NCBI RefSeq assembly: GCF_020096995.1
Contig: NZ_CP083692.1
Span: 992,001 to 1,056,000 of the forward strand
Direction: 5' to 3'
DNA: 64,000 nt
From: Leucobacter sp. Psy1
Lineage (GTDB): Bacteria > Actinomycetota > Actinomycetes > Actinomycetales > Microbacteriaceae
Positions 50,979 through 57,968 of the stretch are shown here, one piece after another (position 1 is the first letter of the stretch; each line of letters starts with the position of its first letter). Both the position numbers and the translations under genes were made by a program. The notes under the pieces are model-generated. The model did no database searches and was not told where the DNA came from. It saw only the letters and a program-made list of their open reading frames with translations.

Positions 50979-52021
50979 CAGGTCTCCAGTCGGTGGTGTT
51001 CGAACGCTCGCGCGGGCTCGGAGCTCTCACGGACGACCTCGAGGGGCTCGACCGCTGTTCCGCCCCCGAATCGCGTCCAGTAGCGGGCCGTCGCGCTCAC
51101 GAAGTCGGGGTCGAGATAGTCGCGGCTCGCGGTTTGGGAGTCGAAGCACCGCAGCAGTTCGAGTTTGCGTTCCAAGAACTGCTCCACCCGAACGAACTTC
51201 GTCGGCCGATAGTCGATGGTGGCGGAGGGACTCTGGTAGCAGGCGACCGTTGCGACCCTCCGCGTTGCGACGACGGTCGCCTCGCTCACGGCACGGTGGT
51301 CCTGGTGGCGGTCGTGGATCGAGTGCGTGTAGACGATCGTCGGCTCGACCTCGCGCACGACCTCCTCGATGAGGCGGACTGTCGGGCCGCCGCTCGGGAT
51401 CTCGGTGTCGACGAGGTCCTTCAGGAACAGGCGCGCGCCGAGCATCTCCGCGGCGGCGAGCGACTCGTCCTGCCGACTGTCGGCGTCACCGCCTCTGGCG
51501 CCCCGGGTGAGGGTGAGGATCGTGATCGCGTCACCCGCCGCGGCGTGCGCGGCGAGAGTGGCACCGGCGCCGAGCTCGACATCGTCGGGGTGCGCGCCGA
51601 TCGCGAGTACGACCTCGCGGTGCGGTCTGGCGTCTCTCCGTGCACGGTTCTCCGCGGCGAGACGCGTCACGGTTTCCACGAGTCGGGTCGCGTCGAGCGG
51701 CTTCGTCAGGAACTCGTCGGCCTGAGCCCTCAGCGCCGAGACCGCGTAGTCGACGGAGACGTGCGCCGTCATGACGACCACCGGCACATCGGGGACCCGG
51801 GCGCGGAGCTGCTCGATGAGCTCGAGTCCGCTGATGCCGGGCATTTCGATGTCGGTGACGACGACATCTGGAGTGCGAGCTGTCGCGTTCGCGAGCGCGG
51901 TCTCGCCGTCCTCCGCGACATCGACGGAGCAACCGCCTCGCCGTTCCAGCATCATCCGCACGAGCAGTGCGACATCGGGATCGTCATCGACGACCAGAAC
52001 GTGCGGTGCGACTTCCGACAT
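50978..52021 (-). CDS. Receiver domain fused to PIG-L/LmbE-type deacetylase
   Basis: A 347-residue fusion. Residues 1-120 are a response-regulator receiver, complete: acidic pocket Asp12-14, phospho-acceptor Asp57, Thr85 and Lys107. A 15-residue linker (RRDARPHRE) leads to a PIG-L domain (137-347): HPDD at 144-147 and the second zinc site HQDH (His238, His241), as in GlcNAc-PI and MshB-type de-N-acetylases. No DNA-binding or GGDEF domain is present, so phosphorylation presumably alters enzyme activity. First gene of a six-gene operon with a sensor kinase at its end. AGGAGG lies nine bases before the ATG. I do not recall this pair being described as a system. Confidence 0.93.
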   Translation of the reverse strand: MSEVAPHVLVVDDDPDVALLVRMMLERRGGCSVDVAEDGETALANATARTPDVVVTDIEMPGISGLELIEQLRARVPDVPVVVMTAHVSVDYAVSALRAQADEFLTKPLDATRLVETVTRLAAENRARRDARPHREVVLAIGAHPDDVELGAGATLAAHAAAGDAITILTLTRGARGGDADSRQDESLAAAEMLGARLFLKDLVDTEIPSGGPTVRLIEEVVREVEPTIVYTHSIHDRHQDHRAVSEATVVATRRVATVACYQSPSATIDYRPTKFVRVEQFLERKLELLRCFDSQTASRDYLDPDFVSATARYWTRFGGGTAVEPLEVVRESSEPARAFEHHRLET

Positions 52022-52040
52022 CTGTGGCGTCCTCCTCGAT

Positions 52041-52064
52041 GCCCGCTCGGATACGCGAGCGGGC
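52041..52064 (-). other. Hairpin in the leader of the receiver-deacetylase operon
   Basis: Nine-pair stem GCCCGCTCG with CGAGCGGGC, six-base loop. It ends five bases upstream of the AGGAGG of the first gene, so it may control translation or act as a leader element. Confidence 0.6.
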
Positions 52065-52068
52065 CAGC

Positions 52069-52098
52069 CTCATAGGCTTCCCCAAGCCCATGCATCAA
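52069..52098 (-). promoter_or_regulatory. Candidate promoter of the receiver-deacetylase operon
   Basis: On the minus strand, -35 TTGATG (52093-52098) and -10 TATGAG (52069-52074), 18 bases apart. The -10 is weak, and an AT-rich patch (CATACTTTT) nearby is an alternative. Confidence 0.35.
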
Positions 52099-52139
52099 AA
52101 GTATGTCATATGCGTTCCGCGATCCTCGGGTGTAGGTGA

Positions 52140-52167
52140 TTGCCCTTCGGGGGAGTGCGGGTAATGT
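52140..52167 (+). promoter_or_regulatory. Promoter of the small membrane protein gene
   Basis: -35 TTGCCC (52140-52145) and -10 TAATGT (52162-52167), 16 apart; the ATG at 52174 is six bases after the -10, so the mRNA is likely leaderless. Confidence 0.5.
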
Positions 52168-52173
52168 CGGAAT

Positions 52174-52434
52174 ATGAGCACATCATCTGAACTCACTTCA
52201 ACGTCGGGCTCGCTCTCCGCGATCATGCAGGATTGGCGAAAGGTGCTGGCGCTCGGGCTCCTCACGATCGTGACGCTCGGCATCGCTCTCGTCGCGCTGC
52301 GTTTCGCCGGTGTCCTGCTGCGGATGCTCGCAGGCCTGACCGTGACGGTCGGCGGACTGGCGGCGGCGATCCTCGCACTCCAACGCTTCGGCGGCCCCCT
52401 TCTCGGGCGTCGTGGGAGCGACCGGAACGGGTAG
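52174..52434 (+). CDS. Small membrane protein, unknown function
   Basis: An 86-residue protein with two hydrophobic segments (about 25-45 and 48-68) and polar ends. No family recognised. A leaderless promoter precedes it. It is followed within five bases by an SRPBCC gene, so both are probably co-transcribed. Confidence 0.7.
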   Translation: MSTSSELTSTSGSLSAIMQDWRKVLALGLLTIVTLGIALVALRFAGVLLRMLAGLTVTVGGLAAAILALQRFGGPLLGRRGSDRNG

Positions 52435-52438
52435 CGCC

Positions 52439-52927
52439 GTGCGCGTGCGAACGCAGTTCGCGGTTCCGTGCTCCGCAGAAACCGCGTGGGCGGCGGTGCA
52501 CGCGCCCGCTGTTGCGGCACGCCTGTACGCCCCGCTGATCGTCATGCGGCCTGAGAGCGACCTCCCGGATCGATTCGACTCGGGGGATCGGGTTCGCGTC
52601 CGTCTGCGGCTCTGGGGTCGGCTGCCGATCGGCGCGCAGTTGATCTCGATCGAGGATTCGGGGGCGGAGGACGGCTCGGCCGGCGGACGGACCATGCACG
52701 ATGTCGGTCGACCGCTCTCGGGTCCGCTCGCGTTGCTCTCGGGTTGGCACCATCGGATCACCATCCTGCCGGTGACGGCACGGGGGGCGATATGGCGCGA
52801 TGAGCTCAGCGTCTCGGGCACGGTCGCTCCGCTGTTCTGGCCCGTGCTCGCGGTGATGTGGCAGTGGCGCCGAATCAGACTGGAGCGGCTGGCGCGCTCC
52901 TGGGAGGCGCGCCAGCCGACTGCGTGA
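52439..52927 (+). CDS. SRPBCC-superfamily (START/Bet v1-like) protein
   Basis: A 162-residue protein whose VRVRTQFAVPCSAETAWAAV opening and closing helix with WRDELSV fit the SRPBCC ligand-binding fold. I chose GTG 52439; GTG 52412 would overlap the upstream gene by 23 bases. Hydrophobic stretch APLFWPVLAVMWQW near the end could be amphipathic. Ligand unknown. Confidence 0.7.
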   Translation: MRVRTQFAVPCSAETAWAAVHAPAVAARLYAPLIVMRPESDLPDRFDSGDRVRVRLRLWGRLPIGAQLISIEDSGAEDGSAGGRTMHDVGRPLSGPLALLSGWHHRITILPVTARGAIWRDELSVSGTVAPLFWPVLAVMWQWRRIRLERLARSWEARQPTA

Positions 52928-52931
52928 TCGG

Positions 52932-53435
52932 CTAGCCCAGTTCCACTGCCGTGCGGAATCCGCGGTTCCATCGGAGTAGCGGATCCCCCTCGTCGTGGAG
53001 GCTGCCTCGCGTCACCTCGCCCGCGAGGAGGACCTGGTCGTTCACTGGGGTGGTCGAGTGCACCGTGCACCAGAGGGTGACCAGGGCGTCGGGAAGCCAG
53101 AGGGGACCTTCCGGCGAGGTCTCGGCACCAGCCGCGCCGAGGGCCTCGAGACGCTCCTGGCGCGTGTTCCGCGCGGTCAAGGCGCGCACGAGCGGGAGGT
53201 GCTGGGTCGCGAGCACCGACACCGCCCACGGAGCCCCCGAGGTGATGGGGGTGAGGGCGTCTCGTCCCTGCCCGACCGATACGGCGAGCGCGAAGGGGTC
53301 CACCGATGCGGTCAGCACCGACCCGGCGACGAAGAAGCGATCGATGTCGTCATCGCGGACGCTGATCAGCGTGACCCCGCTGCCGTAGAGAGCGAAGCTG
53401 TCGATCAGCGAGGGAGCGGTCGTCGTCGCGCTCAT
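52932..53435 (-). CDS. Flavin reductase family protein
   Basis: A 167-residue split-barrel flavin reductase (HpaC/SsuE-like domain): [38 protein letters not shown] as FMN-binding core, and FRTAVELG close. It supplies FMNH2 to two-component monooxygenases. ATG 53435 overlaps the sodA stop (ATGA). This is the only free flavin reductase in the window, while at least three LLM/DszC-type monooxygenases need one. Its cotranscription with SOD, under SoxR control, ties it to redox stress. Confidence 0.85.
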   Translation of the reverse strand: MSATTTAPSLIDSFALYGSGVTLISVRDDDIDRFFVAGSVLTASVDPFALAVSVGQGRDALTPITSGAPWAVSVLATQHLPLVRALTARNTRQERLEALGAAGAETSPEGPLWLPDALVTLWCTVHSTTPVNDQVLLAGEVTRGSLHDEGDPLLRWNRGFRTAVELG

Positions 53436-54031
53436 GCGGTCGCCTCGGCGAACCGCCTGGCCACGTCCTCCCAGTTCGCGATCTCCCAGAACGCCTTGAC
53501 GTAGTCGGCGCGCACATTGAGATAGTCCAGGTAGTACGCGTGCTCCCACACGTCGAGCTGCAGGAGCGGGGTGACGCCGAGGGGAGCGTTGCTCTGCTGG
53601 TCGAAGAGCTGGAAGATCACGGGCTTCTTCCCGACACCGTCCCACGCGAGGACCGCCCAGCCCGAGCCCTGCACACCCAGGGCGGTCGCGGTGAAGTGCG
53701 CGCGGAACGCATCGAACGAGCCGAAGTGGTCGTCGATCGCTGCGGCGAGCTCGCCCTCGGGAGCGCCGCCGCCGTCGGGCGAGAGGTTCTGCCAGAACAC
53801 GCTGTGGTTGACGTGCCCGCCGAGATTGAACGCGAGATCTTTCTCGAGCTTGTTGATGGCGGAGAAGTTCCCCTCCGCCCGTGCGGCCTCGAGCTGCTCG
53901 AGGGCGGAGTTGGCGCCGGTGACGTAGGCCTGGTGGTGCTTGGAGTGGTGCAGTTCCATGATCCGGCCCGAGATGTGCGGCTCGAGCGCGGCGGGATCGT
54001 AGGGGAGGTCGGGAAGCGTGTAGGTGCTCAT
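53432..54031 (-). CDS. sodA: Superoxide dismutase, Mn/Fe type
   Basis: A 199-residue SOD. Metal ligands His28, His76, Asp160 and His164 (in [11 protein letters not shown]) are all present. Mn versus Fe cannot be settled, though GGHVNHS and the overall pattern lean to Mn. It converts superoxide to peroxide and O2 in the cytosol. A SoxR box lies 36 bases upstream of the ATG. Confidence 0.96.
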   Translation of the reverse strand: MSTYTLPDLPYDPAALEPHISGRIMELHHSKHHQAYVTGANSALEQLEAARAEGNFSAINKLEKDLAFNLGGHVNHSVFWQNLSPDGGGAPEGELAAAIDDHFGSFDAFRAHFTATALGVQGSGWAVLAWDGVGKKPVIFQLFDQQSNAPLGVTPLLQLDVWEHAYYLDYLNVRADYVKAFWEIANWEDVARRFAEATA

Positions 54032-54066
54032 GGGGTTCCTTTCAACAGGTGCTCCCACCATAAAAG

Positions 54067-54082
54067 CTCAAGCTAACTTGAG
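54067..54082. promoter_or_regulatory. SoxR box upstream of sodA
   Basis: CTCAAGCTAACTTGAG, perfect six-base arms, four-base spacer, reads as CCTCAAGTTAGCTTGAG on the minus strand, only one to two bases from the E. coli SoxR box CCTCAAGTTAACTTGAGG. It overlaps the end of soxR by ten bases. Confidence 0.88.
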
Positions 54083-54561
54083 GTCAAGTCGTCGTCGTCA
54101 TCATTCGTCATGATGTCCAGCCGGCGTGGACCTGCACCGGTCTCCGCCAGTGCATCGTCGGGGTTCAGAAGGCGGCACGCCTTCATCGACAGGCACCCAC
54201 AGCCGATGCACCCGGTGAGCTCCGCCTCGAGCCGCTCGAGACCCCGGCGACGCTCGATGATCTGTCGCTTCCACTGGCGCGAAGCGCGCTGCCAGTCCTG
54301 GTGCGTTGGCGTGCGATCGAGCGGCACGTCCGCGAAGGCCTGCTGCACGTCGTGGAGCGGGATACCCAGGTTCTTGGCGACCGAGATGAGCGAGATGCGG
54401 CGCAGCATGTGCCGCGCGAACCTGCGCTGATTGCCCGCCGTGCGCTGCGAGGCGATGAGACCGAGCTCCTCGTAGTACCTGAGCGCCGAGAGCGCAACAC
54501 CGGTGCGCCGGCTCATCTCCCCGATCGAGAGCAGCTCTTCGGGTTCGTGCTTCGCGGACAA
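54073..54561 (-). CDS. soxR: Redox-sensing MerR-type activator SoxR
   Basis: A 162-residue MerR-family regulator with [2Fe-2S] ligands Cys118, 121, 123 and 129 (CIGCGCLSMKAC), the SoxR signature. DNA-binding SIGEMSRRTGVALSALRYYEELGLI at 11-36. Redox-cycling agents oxidise the cluster and switch on genes with a SoxR box; here the box is directly ahead of sodA. A degenerate box (12 of 18) lies upstream, so autoregulation is possible. The Asp-rich tail NDDDDDLTSS is unusual. Confidence 0.96.
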   Translation of the reverse strand: MSAKHEPEELLSIGEMSRRTGVALSALRYYEELGLIASQRTAGNQRRFARHMLRRISLISVAKNLGIPLHDVQQAFADVPLDRTPTHQDWQRASRQWKRQIIERRRGLERLEAELTGCIGCGCLSMKACRLLNPDDALAETGAGPRRLDIMTNDDDDDLTSS

Positions 54562-54581
54562 CGGGACCTCCTCGGCTCACA

Positions 54582-54599
54582 CCTGAACCTCGCTTGAGA
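54582..54599. promoter_or_regulatory. Degenerate SoxR-like box upstream of soxR
   Basis: CCTGAACCTCGCTTGAGA agrees with the consensus at 12 of 18 positions. Much weaker than the sodA box. Confidence 0.35.
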
Positions 54600-54601
54600 G
54601 T

Positions 54602-55267
54602 CTACCGATTGGCTCGCACCGCGGCCGCGACTCCGTCGATGTGCTGTCTGGCAGCGCGTTCGGCACCTTCCCGGTCGCCCGCCTCGATCGCGGCGAGGAT
54701 GTCGGCGTGCTCCGCGTCCGAGTCGTGCTGACGCGCCTGCGTGATGTTGAGGAACTCGGACTGCGGGTCGAGAGCCCGGCGCATCGAGGCGCTGATGCTC
54801 ATGAGAACCGAATTGCGGCTCGCCTCCGCCACGAGCGTGTGGAAGTCGTGGTCAAGTCGCACCCACTCGTGGATCACCGTGGTGCTGCGCATTCGCGCAA
54901 GCAGCGCGCGCATGCGTTCGAGTTCCTCGGGGGTGCGTCGATCCGCGGCGTGTCCTGCCGTCGGCACCTCGATGTGAATGCGCGCTTCCATGAGGTCGTC
55001 GGGGTCGTATCCGCCGAACTCGGCGGCGCCGGTGGGCGTCTTCGAGATGACGAACGTGCCGCTGCCGCTGCGGGTCTCGGTGAGGCCGAGCGTGGCGCAG
55101 GCGTGGAGCGCCTCGCGCACGACGGATCTACTGACGGCGAACCGGCTGGCGAGAGTGATCTCGCCGGGAAGGCGGTCACCCGGCGAGATCGACTCGTCCT
55201 CGATGAGGTCGCGGATGGCGCGGAAGGTAGCTTCGGTCGCGCTCACGCGGTGTACGGGGGAGTGCAT
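54602..55267 (-). CDS. FadR/FCD-type GntR regulator
   Basis: A 221-residue GntR protein: HTH LPGEITLASRFAVSRSVVREALHA, FCD domain with DHDFHTLVAEAS and the closing ADILAAIEAGDREGAERAARQH. ATG 55267 has AAAGG upstream. It is divergent from the asparaginase gene, with a CTGTCAGACAG dyad between them, so probably regulates it. Confidence 0.85.
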   Translation of the reverse strand: MHSPVHRVSATEATFRAIRDLIEDESISPGDRLPGEITLASRFAVSRSVVREALHACATLGLTETRSGSGTFVISKTPTGAAEFGGYDPDDLMEARIHIEVPTAGHAADRRTPEELERMRALLARMRSTTVIHEWVRLDHDFHTLVAEASRNSVLMSISASMRRALDPQSEFLNITQARQHDSDAEHADILAAIEAGDREGAERAARQHIDGVAAAVRANR

Positions 55268-55376
55268 CTGAGGCCTTTCTCGGGTGCGGTGCGAAGACGC
55301 GGGAGTGAGGGGATCGCTCACGCGACCAAAATACTCCGAGGAACAGACTATTGAGATTTTCCGACAATCCGGTAAC

Positions 55377-55387
55377 CTGTCAGACAG
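55377..55387. promoter_or_regulatory. GntR-type operator upstream of asparaginase
   Basis: CTGTC-A-GACAG, perfect five-base arms, 26 bases before ATG 55413 of the asparaginase gene. Likely operator for the adjacent GntR regulator. Confidence 0.6.
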
Positions 55388-55412
55388 CCGGACAGATAGT
55401 CGCGGGAGTCGG

Positions 55413-56483
55413 ATGGGAAGAACCGGGAGACAACGGTTGCACGAGACGAGCGCGCGGACGGATAGCCGGCTCCTCCTCGTCTACTGCGGCGGTACCTTCG
55501 GAATGCGCCCCTCGACCGCCGGGCTCGTCGCTCGAGACGACCTCGACGCCGAGCTGGCCGAGCTCATCAGCGCTGCGGGGGAGCGCAGGGACGCACCGTT
55601 CTCGTGCGTGCTCGCCAGGCCCGATCGGATCATCGACAGCGCCGCGGCGGACCACGGAACAGCGCTCGAGGTAGCCGACCTCATCCGCGAGCAGTGCCGC
55701 CGTGCAGACGATGCCGGCGCACCGTTCAGCGGCGTGACGGTCGTCCACGGCACCGACACGCTGGCCCACGGTGCCGCACAGGCGGCGTTCGCCCTGGCGG
55801 ATCTCGGGACGCCGATCGTCTTCACGGGTGCACAGTACCCGCTTGGAGTTGCGGGCGGAGACGCCGAGCGGAACTTCCAGGACGCCTGCGACGCCGCACT
55901 CGACAGCGGAAGCACCGGAGTCAGCATCGCTTTCGGGGGACGAGTGCTGCCCGCGGTGCGCGCTGTGAAGCGCTCGAGCGAGCACGCGGACGCCTTCATC
56001 GCGAGACGGCCACTCGAAGCGGGCTCAGCGGCGCTCCCCGGTGACGTGCCGGCCGCCCTTGTCGCGGCCTCCGGTGCCACCGCGCCTCGCGTGGGCATGC
56101 TCACCGCGGTGCCGGGGCTGCCGACGGCACTCGTTGACGCCGCGCTCGACGCCTTTTCGGACGGGCTCGTCCTCGAGTGCTACGGCGCAGGCACCGCCCC
56201 GTTCGCCACTCCGGAGACGCTCGCGGTGATCCGGGATGCCGGGGCCCGCGGGGTTCCGGTGCTCGCCATCTCGCGCTGCGAAGACGGTGCGATCGACCTC
56301 TCCCGCTACGCCGTGGGAGCCGCGCTGCGCGATGCGGGCGTGATCGGCGGTGCAGACCTCACCGCAGAGGCGGCGATCGCAAAGCTCCGGGCGCTGCGGC
56401 GCGCTGGGTACTCCGGAGAGCGGCTGCGTGCACTGCTCCAGCAGAACCTCATCGGCGAGCAGCGCGACGCCGCTCACTCGTGA
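55413..56483 (+). CDS. L-asparaginase-family amidohydrolase
   Basis: A 356-residue asparaginase fold. Nucleophile Thr in YCGGTFGM (TGGT-like, near the start) and the second Thr in VVHGTDTLAHGAAQAAFALADL. Large C-terminal domain from AALVAASGATAPRVG; ISRCEDGAIDL. GGGAG precedes ATG 55413. It hydrolyses Asn to Asp and ammonia; a related amide is possible. A GntR gene and a dyad stand upstream. Confidence 0.87.
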   Translation: MGRTGRQRLHETSARTDSRLLLVYCGGTFGMRPSTAGLVARDDLDAELAELISAAGERRDAPFSCVLARPDRIIDSAAADHGTALEVADLIREQCRRADDAGAPFSGVTVVHGTDTLAHGAAQAAFALADLGTPIVFTGAQYPLGVAGGDAERNFQDACDAALDSGSTGVSIAFGGRVLPAVRAVKRSSEHADAFIARRPLEAGSAALPGDVPAALVAASGATAPRVGMLTAVPGLPTALVDAALDAFSDGLVLECYGAGTAPFATPETLAVIRDAGARGVPVLAISRCEDGAIDLSRYAVGAALRDAGVIGGADLTAEAAIAKLRALRRAGYSGERLRALLQQNLIGEQRDAAHS

Positions 56484-56541
56484 TCGGGTGCTGAGGGGTC
56501 CGGATCGGGGTCCGCGGAGAGTCTGCGCTGACCGTGCGGGT

Positions 56542-57327
56542 TCACACGATGGTCGGCAACACGCCGCCCTCAGCGCGCAGTGCAGCGCCGTTGATGGCGG
56601 AGGACAGCGGGCTCGCCAGGAAGGCGACGAGATTCGCGATCTCATCGGGTGAGATGAACCGCTCGAGCAGTGAGGCGTCGCGCACGAGCGATTCGGCGAG
56701 CTCTTCCGGGGCGATCGACTGAGTTGCCGCGATCTGCTCCACCGCGCGTGCCACGCCGTCCGAGTACGTGGGGCCGCCGAGGACCGTGTTGACCGTGACG
56801 TCGGTGCCGCGAGTGAGTTTGGCGAGTCCGTTGGCGCAGGCCAGAGCCGCCGCCTTGCTGGCACCGTAGTGGATCATGTCGGCGGGAACATCGACAGACG
56901 ACTCCGTGCCGATGAAAATGATGCGCCCCCGACCGCGATCGAGCATTCCGGGGAGGAGGCCCCGCGCGAGCCGGACGCCGCTCAATGTGTTCACCTGGAA
57001 GTAGCGCACCCATTCGTCATCGGAGATTGTGGCAAACGGCGCGACGTCGAAGTGCCCGACGTTGTTCACCAGGATGTCGACCTCGCCGAGGCGGTCGAGT
57101 AGCTCGGCGACCTGATCCGAGTTCGAGCAGTCGGCCGCCGCCGCCGAGACTCGGCTCCCGGGTCGTGAGGCGAGGAGGCGCTGGGCAGCCGCTGCGGTCC
57201 GCTCCTGGTCTCGTCCGTTCAGAATGACCGTGGCTCCCTCCGCGGCACACCTTTCGGCCACCGCGTAGCCGATCCCCTGGGTGGAACCGCTGACGAATGC
57301 CGTGCTGCCGCTCAGTTTCAGGTCCAT
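56542..57327 (-). CDS. SDR-family oxidoreductase
   Basis: A 261-residue classical SDR: cofactor SGSTQGIG, NNVGHF, IGTESS with Ser, YGASK, and GPTYSDGVA substrate loop. Arg after the second strand (NGRDQ) suggests NADP. It is divergent from a MarR gene with two near-identical 23-base sites, so it is probably induced by that MarR protein's ligand. Confidence 0.87.
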   Translation of the reverse strand: MDLKLSGSTAFVSGSTQGIGYAVAERCAAEGATVILNGRDQERTAAAAQRLLASRPGSRVSAAAADCSNSDQVAELLDRLGEVDILVNNVGHFDVAPFATISDDEWVRYFQVNTLSGVRLARGLLPGMLDRGRGRIIFIGTESSVDVPADMIHYGASKAAALACANGLAKLTRGTDVTVNTVLGGPTYSDGVARAVEQIAATQSIAPEELAESLVRDASLLERFISPDEIANLVAFLASPLSSAINGAALRAEGGVLPTIV

Positions 57328-57363
57328 AGTCGGTCATCCTCTTCTGCGTGACGTCCGCACGCG

Positions 57364-57386
57364 CATTTACTTGCTTGGGCAAGTGA
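57364..57386. promoter_or_regulatory. MarR-type operator 1 between SDR and MarR
   Basis: ATTTACTTGCTTGGGCAAGTGAA (described here in two parts: ATTT, then palindromic ACTTGC-TTGG-GCAAGT at 57368-57383, then GAA). Perfect six-base arms. Confidence 0.65.
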
Positions 57387-57396
57387 ATGCTAGCGA

Positions 57397-57419
57397 CATT
57401 TACTTTCCTGGGCAACTGA
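57397..57419. promoter_or_regulatory. MarR-type operator 2 (near copy of operator 1)
   Basis: A 23-base copy of operator 1 with three to four changes (ACTTTCCTGGGCAACT core). Start-to-start spacing 33 bases, about three helical turns, which suggests cooperative binding of two dimers on one face. Confidence 0.6.
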
Positions 57420-57436
57420 AGTGATACGGTGGGGCC

Positions 57437-57925
57437 ATGAGCGAAGCACGTCCAGACGATCGATTCACGGCGGAGGAACTCGACACCTGGTCGTCGATCG
57501 CGACACTCCTCGAGTGGCTTCCCGCCGCCCTGGATGCTCAGATGCAGGAGGAATCGGGCATCAGCCACTTCGAGTACGGCATCCTCTTCGCACTGTCGCG
57601 GTCGGAGCAGGGCGTGCTGCGCATGAGCGAACTCGCTTCCTACGCGAACAGCACCCTGTCGCGTCTGTCGCGCGCGGTTGTCAGGCTCGAGCGCCGGGGG
57701 TGGGTGAAGCGCGATCCCGACCCTTCGGACGGGCGGGCGACCGTCGCGGCCATCACCGAGGCGGGCGCGCACGCCGCGCAGTCGGCGACGCCCGGACACG
57801 TCGCTCTCGTGCGCAGGCTCGTGTTCGCCTCGCTCTCACCGTCGCAGGCGCGTCAGCTGGGGGAGAGCAGCCGCAGGATTCTCGCGGCGATGGGCGACGA
57901 AGGGCGCTGGCGCTCGGCGAACTGA
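57437..57925 (+). CDS. MarR-family regulator
   Basis: A 162-residue MarR protein with a winged helix at about 62-115 (MSELASYANSTLSRLSRAVVRLERRGWVKRDPDPSDGR region). It is divergent from an SDR and faces ptsI across a bidirectional terminator. The ligand may be an aldehyde or aromatic, by analogy. Confidence 0.87.
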   Translation: MSEARPDDRFTAEELDTWSSIATLLEWLPAALDAQMQEESGISHFEYGILFALSRSEQGVLRMSELASYANSTLSRLSRAVVRLERRGWVKRDPDPSDGRATVAAITEAGAHAAQSATPGHVALVRRLVFASLSPSQARQLGESSRRILAAMGDEGRWRSAN

Positions 57926-57929
57926 CGCA

Positions 57930-57966
57930 CTGGTTCGGTCGCGAGGCGATCTCGCGACCGAACCAG
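57930..57966. terminator. Bidirectional terminator between MarR and ptsI
   Basis: Perfect 16-pair stem (CTGGTTCGGTCGCGAG with its complement), loop GCGAT. It lies two bases after the ptsI stop and four after the MarR stop, serving both convergent genes. Confidence 0.88.
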
Positions 57967-57968
57967 CC

